Part shown: piece after piece, positions 39,947 to 49,116 of the stretch
How the letters are laid out: each line of letters opens with the position of its first letter
Position numbering within the stretch: the first letter of the stretch is position 1
Source of the DNA: CAJBNH01 sp964447285
Lineage (GTDB): Bacteria; Myxococcota_A; UBA9042
Reading direction: 5' to 3'
Assembly: GCA_964447285.1 (NCBI GenBank)
Contig: CAYURO010000024.1
Location: 1 to 64,000 of the forward strand
Length of the DNA stretch: 64,000 bases
Made by a program: the position numbers and the translations under genes
The notes under the pieces: generated by a model
The model's database searches: none
The model's input: only the letters and a program-made list of their open reading frames with translations
What the model was told of the DNA's origin: nothing

Positions 39947-41425
39947 ATGACCGCCACGCACCTGCTCGCCCTGGACCAAGGCACCACCGGAACAACGGCG
40001 CTGCTGATCGACCGGCGTCTGCACATCGCCGCCAAGGTCACCATCGAATTCCCGCAGATCTACCCGCAACCAGGGTGGGTCGCGCATGACCCCGAGGCCA
40101 TCTGGGGCTCGACCCTGGCGGCGATCCAAGGCGTGCTGACGCTTGCCGACCTGGACCCGTCCGCCATCGCCGCCATCGGCATCACGAACCAGCGCGAAAC
40201 CACGCTGCTGTGGGAGCGGTCGACCGGCCGCCCGCTCGCCGACGCCATCGTGTGGCAGTGCCGCCGGACGGCGCCCGAGTGCCAGCAGCTCCTGGACCGT
40301 GGCCTGGGCCCGTTCGTGCGCGCCCGCACCGGGCTGCCGATCGACGCCTACTTCTCGGGCACCAAGATCGCGTGGCTGCTCGACCACGTGCCGCAGGCGC
40401 GGGACCGGGCGATGTCGGGCGAGCTTGCGTTCGGCACCGTCGACACCTTTCTGGTCTGGCGCCTGACCGGCGGCGCGGCGCACGTGACCGACCCGTCGAA
40501 TGCCTCGCGCACCATGCTGTACGACCTGGACGCCAAGGGCTGGAGCCCGGACCTGTGCCAGTTGCTGCGGGTGCCGATGACGGTGTTGCCGCGGATCGCT
40601 CCCAGCGCAGGCGTTTACGGCCACACGCGCGGCGTGCCCGGGCTGCCCGACGGCATCCCGATCGCCGGCATGGCGGGCGACCAGCAGGCGGCCCTGTGCG
40701 GCCAGCTCTGCCTCGAACCCGGGCAGGCCAAGTGCACCTACGGCACCGGCGCCTTCTTGCTGATGCAGACCGGAACCGACCGTGTCGCCTCACAGAACGG
40801 TCTGGTCACGACGGTTGCGTGGCAGGTGGGCAACGAGACCTGCTATGCCCTCGAGGGCAGCGTCTTCATCGCGGGCGCGGCGGTGCAGTGGCTGCGCGAC
40901 GGCCTGGGCGTGATCGAAAAGTCGGCGGATGTCGAGGCCTTGGCGCGTTCGGTGCCCGACTCGGGGGGCGTGACCTTCGTTCCAGCGCTGGCGGGTCTGG
41001 GCGCCCCGCACTGGCGACCCGAGGCGCGCGGGATGTTGGCGGGCTTGACCCGCGGCACGACCCATGCCCACATCGCCCGCGCGACGCTCGAGGGGATCGC
41101 CTTGTCGTGCGCAGACTTGCTGTGGGCCATGGAGGCAGACCTGGGCCGGCGCCTGACGGAATTGCGCGTCGATGGCGGCGCGTCGGCCAACGACCTGCTG
41201 ATGCAGCTGCAGTCCGACCTGGTCGAGGCGACGGTGGTGCGGCCGCAGGTGATCGAGACGACCGCACTGGGCGCCGCGATTCTGGCCGGCGTGGGCATCG
41301 GCTGGTTTGCCTCGCTGGAAGACGCCCGGGCGTCGTGGCGCGAGGACCGGCGCTTCCTGCCCGACCCCAAGGCCGACACGGCGGGCATCAAGGCGCGCTG
41401 GCGGGCGGCGGTGGGCAAGGCCTGA
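39947..41425 (+). CDS. glpK: Glycerol kinase
   Basis: 492 aa. Phosphorylates glycerol to sn-glycerol 3-phosphate. FGGY-kinase signatures are clear: ALDQGTTGTTALLID at the N-terminus, ITNQRETTLLWERSTG, DAYFSGTKIAWLLDH, AGMAGDQQAALCGQ, YGTGAFLLM and DGGASANDLLMQLQSDL. Length is typical. ATG at 39947 with AGGAGG 7 nt upstream. No glycerol facilitator or dehydrogenase is next to it. Confidence 0.96.
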   Translation: MTATHLLALDQGTTGTTALLIDRRLHIAAKVTIEFPQIYPQPGWVAHDPEAIWGSTLAAIQGVLTLADLDPSAIAAIGITNQRETTLLWERSTGRPLADAIVWQCRRTAPECQQLLDRGLGPFVRARTGLPIDAYFSGTKIAWLLDHVPQARDRAMSGELAFGTVDTFLVWRLTGGAAHVTDPSNASRTMLYDLDAKGWSPDLCQLLRVPMTVLPRIAPSAGVYGHTRGVPGLPDGIPIAGMAGDQQAALCGQLCLEPGQAKCTYGTGAFLLMQTGTDRVASQNGLVTTVAWQVGNETCYALEGSVFIAGAAVQWLRDGLGVIEKSADVEALARSVPDSGGVTFVPALAGLGAPHWRPEARGMLAGLTRGTTHAHIARATLEGIALSCADLLWAMEADLGRRLTELRVDGGASANDLLMQLQSDLVEATVVRPQVIETTALGAAILAGVGIGWFASLEDARASWREDRRFLPDPKADTAGIKARWRAAVGKA

Positions 41426-41506
41426 TCGCTGCGTCAAGACATGGCGCGACTCGCCTGCTACATTTCCCTCCGGTCCGGTCGCCCCAAACCGGCCGCAGAG
41501 GAACCC

Positions 41507-43114
41507 ATGCGCTTCAGTAGCCTCCCCCCGATGCTCTGTGCCGCCGCGGTGCTGTTGGCCCCCGCCACACCGCAGGCCGCCGTCTTGATGTCCGAGGGCT
41601 TCGACAAGGACTACAAGCAACTGTCGGGAAAGGACAATTGGACCAGCCGCTATTGCCAGGACGCCTGGACGACCGAGCGCAACGGCGGTGTATCTCCCTA
41701 CACCGACAACGGCTGCACCTGCGGCAACCAGTGCTACTACGGCGTGTTCAACGGACCCTGCAACGACCAGCCAGTGAACAACTTTCTGGTGCGCGGCGAC
41801 GCCGGGTGGACCGACTACCGCTACGAGGCCACCTTTCGCAACCAGGACAACGACACGTTTGGCTTCGTGTTCCGCTACTCCAACACCTTGAATCACTATG
41901 CCGTCCAGTTCACGCGCGACGTCGGCGTGTACCTGCCGGGGGCGTGCGACGGGACCGGCATCGGGTCGCGGCTGATCGCCATGAAGGGCAACCAGCAGGC
42001 GACGATCACCGTGCTGGGCGAGAGTTCCAAGACCTACACCGTCGGCAAGACGCACCGCATCCGCGTCATCGCCAAGGGGTCGCTGTTGACGGTCTGGTTC
42101 GATGCCAACGCCGACGGCGTGATCGACGAGGTCAACGAAAAGCTGTTTCAGGTCAACGACTCGACTCACTCCAAGGGCATGGTGGGCCTGTACGCGTACC
42201 AAAGCGGCCTGGCCGATGCGGCGTGCCAGTCGGGCGATTGCTGGTTCGACGACCTGCAGGTCACCACCCTGGATCCGCCCGCGCCCGACCAGGACGGCGA
42301 CGGCACGCCCGACGCCACCGACAACTGCACGGGCGTCGCCAACCCCGACCAGGCCAATCACGACGCCGACAAGTGGGGCGACGCGTGCGACCTGGACGCC
42401 GACAACGACGGTCTGGCGAATCCCGATGAAGTGGCGATGGGCCTGAACCCGCTGGACGCCGACTCGGACGACGACGGGCTGCTGGACGGCGCCGAGCCGA
42501 ATCCCGGCGGCGACGCGGACGGCGACGGGCTGAAGAATGCGCCGGACCCCGACGCCGACAACGATCAACTGCCCGACGGTCTCGAGGCGGGCGTGCTGGC
42601 GGCGGGGCCCGACACCGACCTCGCCAAGGGCAAGTTCCTGGGCGACAAGGATCCGAATTCCAAGACGAACCCGCAGGTTGCCGACACCGACGGCGATGGC
42701 ACCCTCGACGGCTTCGAGGACCTGAACAAGAACGGCACCGTCGACAGCTGCGAGCAGAATCCGGTCATACCGGACACACCGCCCTGTGTCGCCGACGTCA
42801 CACCTGACGTTCCCCCGGATGCGGATACCGTCATCGCTCCCGACGCACCGCCCGCGGACTTGGACGGAACCGTCGCTCCCGATGTCACTGGCGTCGATGT
42901 GCCTGCAATTGGCGACTCGACTGTCGGCGACTCCACGGTGGGCGACGGCATTGGCGACGCTGGGGTTCCGGACGGTCCACTGGTGCTCGACGTCGCGAGT
43001 CAGGGCGATGCAGAGGGCTGCTCAGCCTCTCGGCATTCGGCACCCTCCGGTGGTTGGGCGGTTTCCCTTGCGTTTCTTGTGCTTGCGGTGGCCTTCCGCC
43101 GCCGTCGCGCGTGA
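41507..43114 (+). CDS. Secreted surface protein with calcium-binding repeats and MYXO-CTERM-like tail
   Basis: 535 aa. A signal peptide (cleavage near PQAAVLM) is followed by a beta-sandwich, lectin-like domain (about 30-255) with paired Cys residues. Thrombospondin type 3-like repeats (about 262-420) follow, with many Asp in DQDGDGTPDATDNC, DADNDGLANPDE and DTDGDGTLDGFEDLN spacing, expected to bind calcium. A Pro/Asp/Val-rich stalk and then a tail with a Cys, one hydrophobic helix and RRRRA follow; this is the layout of the MYXO-CTERM sorting signal. ATG at 41507 with GAGG 5 nt upstream. Likely displayed on the outer surface; the ligand is unknown. Confidence 0.85.
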   Translation: MRFSSLPPMLCAAAVLLAPATPQAAVLMSEGFDKDYKQLSGKDNWTSRYCQDAWTTERNGGVSPYTDNGCTCGNQCYYGVFNGPCNDQPVNNFLVRGDAGWTDYRYEATFRNQDNDTFGFVFRYSNTLNHYAVQFTRDVGVYLPGACDGTGIGSRLIAMKGNQQATITVLGESSKTYTVGKTHRIRVIAKGSLLTVWFDANADGVIDEVNEKLFQVNDSTHSKGMVGLYAYQSGLADAACQSGDCWFDDLQVTTLDPPAPDQDGDGTPDATDNCTGVANPDQANHDADKWGDACDLDADNDGLANPDEVAMGLNPLDADSDDDGLLDGAEPNPGGDADGDGLKNAPDPDADNDQLPDGLEAGVLAAGPDTDLAKGKFLGDKDPNSKTNPQVADTDGDGTLDGFEDLNKNGTVDSCEQNPVIPDTPPCVADVTPDVPPDADTVIAPDAPPADLDGTVAPDVTGVDVPAIGDSTVGDSTVGDGIGDAGVPDGPLVLDVASQGDAEGCSASRHSAPSGGWAVSLAFLVLAVAFRRRRA

Positions 43115-43201
43115 CCTGCGGCGTCGTGACCTCTCCGTGACATCGGCTGGTCAGGATGACTCTCGCGGCGGACTTCGTCTTGCTGCCGCGCTGAGGCTGC
43201 C

Positions 43202-43876
43202 ATGACCGCCCTCTCTCCCGCTGCCCTGATGATGCCGAAACGGACCAAGCCTTCGATGCGCGGTTGGTCGCACCTGTTCTCCTTCTTCGGTTGGCTGGTG
43301 ATGGGGGCCGTCGCCATCGTTCTCGCGCCGCCCGGAACGCCCACATTTGCCACGGCCGTGCACGCCGCGAGTCTGGCCGCGCTGCTGGGAATCAGCGGCC
43401 TGTACCACACGCCCATGTGGACGCCGAAGCCGCGCCTGTGGCTGAAGCGTCTGGATCATGCTGCGATCTTTGTCCTGATTGCGGGAACTTACACGCCGAT
43501 CTGCCTGCTGGCCCTGCCGCCTGAGCTGGGGGAACCGCTGCTGCGCTGGATCTGGGTGGGGGCTGTGGTTGGCGTGGTGCAGTCGATGGTATGGCCTGGT
43601 GCGCCCCGAATGCTGACGGTGGTGTTCTACCTTGCGTTCAGCTGGGCACTGGTCTCGCAGTGGAGTGCGGTCACGGCGGCCCTGCCGTCGCAGGCGCTGT
43701 GGCTTTTGGGCGTGGGCGGTGTGCTGTACTCGCTGGGAGCCTTGGTCTACGGCAAGCGCTGGCCGGACCCGAATCCCGAAACCTTTGGTTATCACGAGAT
43801 CTTCCACGCATGTGTGGTCGTCGCCGCCGGCTTGCACGCCATCGCCGTTGCGGGTTTGGTCCATCACATCTTCTGA
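43202..43876 (+). CDS. Hemolysin III / PAQR-family membrane protein
   Basis: 224 aa with seven predicted helices. The conserved putative metal residues of the family are present: Ser and His in GISGLYH, Asp in KRLDHAAIF, and HEIFH near residue 197. ATG at 43202 with GAGG 5 nt upstream. Members of this family are linked to lipid or ceramidase-like chemistry and membrane fluidity; haemolysis itself is not implied. It converges on gdhA over a shared hairpin. Confidence 0.92.
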   Translation: MTALSPAALMMPKRTKPSMRGWSHLFSFFGWLVMGAVAIVLAPPGTPTFATAVHAASLAALLGISGLYHTPMWTPKPRLWLKRLDHAAIFVLIAGTYTPICLLALPPELGEPLLRWIWVGAVVGVVQSMVWPGAPRMLTVVFYLAFSWALVSQWSAVTAALPSQALWLLGVGGVLYSLGALVYGKRWPDPNPETFGYHEIFHACVVVAAGLHAIAVAGLVHHIF

Positions 43877-43884
43877 ATTGGCTG

Positions 43885-43939
43885 CCCAAAAACACGACCG
43901 CCCGAGCCACTCCCCGCAAAGGAAGCGACCCGGGCGGTC
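43885..43939 (-). terminator. Terminator of gdhA, possibly bidirectional
   Basis: A 9-bp stem GACCGCCCG/CGGGCGGTC (43896-43904 and 43931-43939) with a long loop is followed on the minus strand by GTGTTTTTGG. It lies between the converging PAQR and gdhA genes, so it may stop both transcripts. Confidence 0.7.
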
Positions 43940-43965
43940 ATCGTGGTTTGCTGCAACCTGGGAGA

Positions 43966-45300
43966 CTACACGACGCCTTGGTCGATCATCGCGTTGGCAA
44001 CCCGCAGGAAGCCGGCGATGTTCGCGCCCTTGACGTAGTTGATCTTGCCGTCGGGACCCTTGCCGTACTGCACGCAGGCGGAGTGGATCTCGTTCATGAT
44101 GTGCTGCAGCTTCTGGTCGACCTCTTCGGCGGTCCAGCGCAGGCGCATGCTGTTCTGGCTCATCTCGAGACCCGAGGTGGCCACGCCGCCCGCGTTCGAC
44201 GCCTTGCCAGGGGCGAACAGGACGCCGTTCTCTTGCAGGATCTTGGTGGCCTCGAGCGTCGACGGCATGTTGGCGCCTTCCGCCACGCAGATGCAGCCGT
44301 TCTTGACCAGCGTGCGGGCGTCGTCCGCGTCAAGCTCGTTCTGCGTCGCGCAGGGCAGGGCCACGTCGACCTTGACCTCCCACGGGCGCTTGCCGGCGAA
44401 GAAGGGCACGCCGAACTTCTTGGCGAAGTCCTCGACCCGGTCGTTGTTCGACGCGCGCATCTCGAGCATGTACTCGATCTTCTCGGCGTTCAGGCCGGCG
44501 GCGTCATGGATGTAGCCGTCGGGGCCTGAGAGCGTGACGACCTTGCCACCCAGCTCGGTGACCTTGATCGCTGCGCCCCATGCCACGTTGCCGAAGCCGG
44601 AAACCGCCACGATCTTGCCCTTGAACGAGTCGCCGCGGGTGCCCAGCATCGCCTGCGCGAAGTAGGTGCAGCCAAACCCGGTCGCCTCGGGACGCATCAG
44701 GCTGCCGCCCCAACCCAGGCCCTTGCCGGTCAGGACGCCGCTGAATTCGCGGGTGATCTTCTTGTACTGGCCGAACATGTAGCCGATCTCGCGGCCGCCG
44801 ACGCCGATGTCACCCGCGGGCACGTCCGTGTCCGGGCCGATGTAGCGGTAGAGCTCGGTCATGAAGGCCTGGCAGAAGCGCATGATCTCGTTGTCCGACC
44901 GACCGCGCGCGTCGAAGTCCGCGCCGCCCTTGCCGCCGCCCATGGGCAGGGTGGTCAGGGCGTTCTTGAAGATCTGCTCGAATCCCAGGAACTTGAGGAT
45001 CGACAGGTTGACGCTGGGGTGGAAGCGCAGGCCGCCCTTGTACGGGCCGATGGCGCTGTTGTACTGGATGCGGTAGCCGCGGTTGACCTCGACCTCGCCC
45101 TTGTCGTTGACCCACGCGACCCGGAAGGTGTGCACGGCCTCAGGCTCGATGACGCGCGCGAGGATGTTGGCCTTCTTGAAGCGGGGGTTGGCCTCGTAGA
45201 CGTCCCAGACGGTCTCGACGACTTCTTCCACGGCCTGCATGAACTCGGGCTGGCCTGGGTTGCGGGCGGCGATTTGATTGATGAAATCCTTGTACGACAT
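43966..45300 (-). CDS. gdhA: Glutamate dehydrogenase, NADP-type hexameric form
   Basis: 444 aa, close in length to E. coli GdhA. Forms glutamate from 2-oxoglutarate and ammonium. The catalytic Lys lies in PMGGGKGGADFD, the second Lys/Asp region in VPAGDIGVGGREIGYM, and the dinucleotide loop in VSGFGNVAWGAA. ATG at 45300 with GGAGG 8 nt upstream. Single-gene unit with its own terminator. The NADP assignment rests on overall similarity to GdhA. The 294-bp upstream gap to arfB holds no gene; TTGACT on the minus strand near 45461 is a weak -35 candidate. Confidence 0.96.
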   Translation of the reverse strand: MSYKDFINQIAARNPGQPEFMQAVEEVVETVWDVYEANPRFKKANILARVIEPEAVHTFRVAWVNDKGEVEVNRGYRIQYNSAIGPYKGGLRFHPSVNLSILKFLGFEQIFKNALTTLPMGGGKGGADFDARGRSDNEIMRFCQAFMTELYRYIGPDTDVPAGDIGVGGREIGYMFGQYKKITREFSGVLTGKGLGWGGSLMRPEATGFGCTYFAQAMLGTRGDSFKGKIVAVSGFGNVAWGAAIKVTELGGKVVTLSGPDGYIHDAAGLNAEKIEYMLEMRASNNDRVEDFAKKFGVPFFAGKRPWEVKVDVALPCATQNELDADDARTLVKNGCICVAEGANMPSTLEATKILQENGVLFAPGKASNAGGVATSGLEMSQNSMRLRWTAEEVDQKLQHIMNEIHSACVQYGKGPDGKINYVKGANIAGFLRVANAMIDQGVV

Positions 45301-45594
45301 GCTGGCGTCCTCCGGCTGTTGCTCCCCTGGGGTGGCCCGGTGGCCCGACAGGCACGAGGTCTCGGGGGGGAGCCTCTTGCGAGTCGTGCTGGCCGTCGTG
45401 CGGCGGCGTTACCGGGTTTGTATTCTGGTCTGTGCAATCCGCGGCGGTTCCGAAGTCAACCGGGCCGTCGCGGCGGGGAGGGACGGCTGCGAAACCCGCG
45501 GTTCCGTGCCGTTGCGGTCGCTTCACTAGACCACTGCACCGTTCTAGTCAAGAGGCGGGGCCTTTTCCGTTCGCAATGCGACAAAACCTGTCGC

Positions 45595-46017
45595 TTAGTC
45601 GACGCCGCCGCGGCCCCGCTTGATCTCCGCCCGATGCCGCTTGCCCTCCAACCGACGTTCCTTGGACCCCTTGGTGGGCCGGGTCGGACGCCGGGGCTTC
45701 GGCGGCACCAGCGCTTCAAGGACGAGCTCAGCCAGCCGCAGCCTCGCATCGGCCAAGTTCTGTTCCTGACTGCGGGTCTTCTGGCTGGTCAGCAGGATGC
45801 GGCCGTCGGCGTCCATGCGGTTGCGCGCCAAGTGGCGCAAGCGGTCCTTCACGGCGACCGGCAACACCGCGCAGCCGTTCAGGTCGAACCGCAGCTCGAC
45901 CCGCGTCGATACCTTGTTCACGTTCTGGCCACCGGGGCCTGCCGAGCGTACGGCGGTCCAGATCAAGTCCGTGCCGGGCAGGATTAGCTGGTCAGTGACG
46001 GTCAGGTCTTCGGACAT
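45595..46017 (-). CDS. arfB: Alternative ribosome-rescue factor ArfB (YaeJ-type peptidyl-tRNA hydrolase)
   Basis: 140 aa, the same length as E. coli ArfB. Releases nascent peptides from ribosomes stalled without a stop codon. The catalytic GGQ lies in RSAGPGGQNVNKVST, and the C-terminal basic tail that enters the mRNA channel is intact (KGSKERRLEGKRHR, RGRGG). ATG at 46017 with GGAG 5 nt upstream; an open frame to 46104 adds nothing of the family. Divergent from the receiver/PEP-synthase-like gene. Confidence 0.95.
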   Translation of the reverse strand: MSEDLTVTDQLILPGTDLIWTAVRSAGPGGQNVNKVSTRVELRFDLNGCAVLPVAVKDRLRHLARNRMDADGRILLTSQKTRSQEQNLADARLRLAELVLEALVPPKPRRPTRPTKGSKERRLEGKRHRAEIKRGRGGVD

Positions 46018-46146
46018 GGTGGCTCCTGCGGCGACTCGTGTCTTTCTGCCACACCTCGACGCCCCGGTCGACCGTCGGGGGACTTGCGTCCGGCCAGTCC
46101 ACACCCGATCCTCGCCCCCCTCGCCCGCAGTGGCCCGGAGGCATCA

Positions 46147-49113
46147 GTGAACGTCGAGCAACTCAGGCAGACCTACTACGACCGCTTCAACCTCGACGGC
46201 GACGGATCGCGCGACTACATCACCGACCGCATCCGCGACATCTTGCTGGTGTCGACCTTCTACGACGCCTTCGTGTTCGAGCAGGACGGCGTGCTGTCCG
46301 AGCAGCTCTTCAGCGAGTACCGGCAGTTGGCGCTCTCGTTTCCGCCGCGCGTGACCAGCGTGTCGAGCGGTGCGGCGGCGTTGGCGGCCCTGAAGCAGCG
46401 CAAGTACGACTTGGTGATCACGACGTTGCGGATCGGCGAGATGACGCCGTTTGAGCTCTCCGGCCGCATCAAGGGCATCCACGTGGACTTGCCCGTGCTG
46501 CTTTTGCTGAACAACGAGGCGGACATCGCGTTTGTCGAGCTGCACCGCAAGCGGATGACGCACATCGACGACGTCTTTCTGTGGAACGGCGACAGCACGG
46601 TGTTCCTGGCGATGATCAAGTCCGCAGAGGACAAGCGGAACCTCGAGGAGGACGCCAAGCGCTTGGTGCGTGTGATCCTGGTGATCGAGGACTCGGTCCA
46701 CCATTACTCGGCGTTCCTGCCGCTGCTGTACTCCCAGTTGTTCAAGCAAACGCAGCAGCTGATCGCCGAGGAGGTGACGGCGTCGAACCGACAGCTGCGG
46801 ATGCGGATGCGGCCCAAGGTCGTGCTGGCTCACAACTATGGAGAAGCGGAGCGGATCTACCACACCTACAAGGACAACCTGCTGTGCGTGATCACCGACG
46901 TGCAGTACGAGCGTCAGGGTCGGCTGGACGATGAGGCAGGCGTGCGCTTCATCGAGCAGATCCGCGCGGACGGCTGCCATGTGCCGGCGCTGCTGCAGTC
47001 GATGGAGATGGTGAATCAGGCCAAGGCGTACGCGCTTGGGGCGCACTTCCTGCACAAAGGGTCGCCGACGCTGCTCAAGGAACTGCGCGACTTCATCGTC
47101 GACCAGCTGGGCTTTGGCGACTTCGTGTTCCGCACCGCCAAGGGGCAAGAGTGCGCGCGCGCCGGGACGATGGCAGCCTTCATGGACCTGCTGACGACGG
47201 TGCCGGACGAGTCGATCGAGTTTCACGCGCGCCACAATCACTTCTCGGCGTGGCTGATCGCTCACGGCGAGATCCCGTTCGCCCAAAAGGTTCAACCGGT
47301 CCAAGTGCGCGATTTTGCGTCGGTCGATGGGTTGCGCCGCTTCCTGATCGGGGTGTTCGAGGACGTCGAGCGCACCAAGAACCGCGGTCGCGTGGTTGAC
47401 TCAGCGACGTGGAAGAAGCTGGACCGCGAGCAGATCGTGCGGTTGCGCGAAGGCGGTTTGGGCGGCAAGGGCCGGGGGCTCGCGTTTCTGAACACGCTGC
47501 TGTCGACCCTGGACTACCGCACACGCTTCCCCGGCATCGACGTGACGCTGCCTGCGACCGCCATCGTCGGCACCGCGGAATTCGACGAGTTCCTGGAACG
47601 CAACCGCATCGGTCGCGACATCGTGACCAAGTCCGACGACGAGATCCGCGCGATCTTCCTGGCCGGGCAGCTGTCCCCCACGCTGATCGAGCGCTTGGGG
47701 CAGTTCATCCAGCACGTGCGCTTTCCGTTGGCGGTTCGCTCGTCCGGCCTGCTGGAGGACTCGCAGTCGTGTCCTTTCGCCGGGGTCTACAAGACCTTCA
47801 TGCTGCCCAACCAGCACCCCGACGACCGGGTGCGCGTCGAGTACTTGCGCGCGGCGATCAAGCTGGTCTTCGCGTGCGTGTTCGAGCGGGCCAGCCGTGA
47901 GTACATCGCCGGGTCCAAGTTCAAGATCGAAGAAGAGAAGATGGCGGTGGTGATCCAGGAGATCGTCGGCGACCCGCACGACAACGACTACTACCCGACC
48001 CTTTCCGGGGTGGCGCAGTCGTACAACTTCTATCCGACCGGGCCGATGAAGCCCGACGACGGCATCGCCAACATCGCATTGGGGTTGGGCAAGGCCGTTG
48101 TCGAGGGCAACCGCGTCTATCGTTTCTGCCCGCGTTACCCGCGCATGGAGCTGTTGGCGCAGGAGGAGCTGGTCCGCAACACCCAGCGCGACTTCTGGGC
48201 CCTGCGGCTGGATGCGGGGCAGCAAGCGCTGCTGGCAGGTGAGGACGGGACGCTGGAGGAACTGGCCCTGCGCGACGCCGAGCGCCACGGCACCCTGCAG
48301 GCGGTTGCGTCGGTGTGGGACTTCGAGAACGACCAGCTGGTCGATGGTCCGTTCGACCGCGCCGGACCGCGCGTGGTGACGTTTGCCAACATCCTGAAGT
48401 ACAACTCGTTTCCGCTGGCAGAGCTGCTGCAGGACCTGCTGGTCATCGGCGAGGGCGCGATGGGTGGCCCGGTCGAGATCGAGTTCGCAGCCCGGCCCAC
48501 CCGCACCCACGGCCGGCCTGCGGCGTTCTTCCCCCTGCAGATCCGCCCCCTCAACGTCGATCACGAGGACGTGGAGGTCCCCGAGCCCGGCCAGCTGGTC
48601 GGCGGCGAGGCCATCGTCTACACGCGGGAAGGTTTGGGCAACGGCATCACCGAAGGCCTGACCGACTTCATCTACGTGGACGCACAGCGCTTCAACCCCA
48701 CCGAGACGGTGCAGATTCAGCAGGAGCTGGGTGCGCTGAACCGCAAGATGCGAGAAGAAGGGCGGACTTACGTCCTGATCGGCCCGGGTCGCTGGGGCTC
48801 GCGCGACCGCTTTCTGGGCATTCCCGTGGCGTGGTCGGACATCAGCGAGGCGCGCGCCATCATCGAAGCCGACCTCGAGAATTTCCGGGTCGAGGCGTCG
48901 CAAGGCACCCACTTCTTCCACAACCTCGTTAGCATGCGCGTGGGCTACCTGAAGGTGCAGTACGGCTCGACGTCCTGCTGGGTCGACTGGAGCTGGCTGG
49001 CCGCGCAGCCGGTCGTCGAGCACACCGCGCACTGCACCCACGTCCGGTCCGAGCGGCCCTGCACGCTGCAGATGGACGGCAAGACCGGCAAGGCCGTTCT
49101 GGTCAAGGCTTAG
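46147..49113 (+). CDS. Double receiver-like domain fused to a PEP synthase/PPDK N-terminal ATP-grasp domain
   Basis: 988 aa. Residues about 25-150 form a receiver-like domain whose phospho-acceptor position reads DLVITTLR, so it cannot be phosphorylated in the usual way. A second receiver (about 185-340) looks intact: acidic pair IEDS, acceptor Asp in CVITDVQ and Lys in FLHKGS. From about 440 the protein resembles the pyruvate/ATP-binding domain of PEP synthase and pyruvate phosphate dikinase (GGKGRGLAFLN, VRSSGLLEDSQSCPFAGVYKT). The phospho-His swivel domain and PEP-binding barrel are absent. It starts at GTG 46147 with CCGGAGG 5 nt upstream. Function unknown; a phosphotransfer or regulatory enzyme controlled by the receiver is plausible. 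galE-like follows 3 bases later. Confidence 0.83.
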   Translation: MNVEQLRQTYYDRFNLDGDGSRDYITDRIRDILLVSTFYDAFVFEQDGVLSEQLFSEYRQLALSFPPRVTSVSSGAAALAALKQRKYDLVITTLRIGEMTPFELSGRIKGIHVDLPVLLLLNNEADIAFVELHRKRMTHIDDVFLWNGDSTVFLAMIKSAEDKRNLEEDAKRLVRVILVIEDSVHHYSAFLPLLYSQLFKQTQQLIAEEVTASNRQLRMRMRPKVVLAHNYGEAERIYHTYKDNLLCVITDVQYERQGRLDDEAGVRFIEQIRADGCHVPALLQSMEMVNQAKAYALGAHFLHKGSPTLLKELRDFIVDQLGFGDFVFRTAKGQECARAGTMAAFMDLLTTVPDESIEFHARHNHFSAWLIAHGEIPFAQKVQPVQVRDFASVDGLRRFLIGVFEDVERTKNRGRVVDSATWKKLDREQIVRLREGGLGGKGRGLAFLNTLLSTLDYRTRFPGIDVTLPATAIVGTAEFDEFLERNRIGRDIVTKSDDEIRAIFLAGQLSPTLIERLGQFIQHVRFPLAVRSSGLLEDSQSCPFAGVYKTFMLPNQHPDDRVRVEYLRAAIKLVFACVFERASREYIAGSKFKIEEEKMAVVIQEIVGDPHDNDYYPTLSGVAQSYNFYPTGPMKPDDGIANIALGLGKAVVEGNRVYRFCPRYPRMELLAQEELVRNTQRDFWALRLDAGQQALLAGEDGTLEELALRDAERHGTLQAVASVWDFENDQLVDGPFDRAGPRVVTFANILKYNSFPLAELLQDLLVIGEGAMGGPVEIEFAARPTRTHGRPAAFFPLQIRPLNVDHEDVEVPEPGQLVGGEAIVYTREGLGNGITEGLTDFIYVDAQRFNPTETVQIQQELGALNRKMREEGRTYVLIGPGRWGSRDRFLGIPVAWSDISEARAIIEADLENFRVEASQGTHFFHNLVSMRVGYLKVQYGSTSCWVDWSWLAAQPVVEHTAHCTHVRSERPCTLQMDGKTGKAVLVKA

Positions 49114-49116
49114 CCC

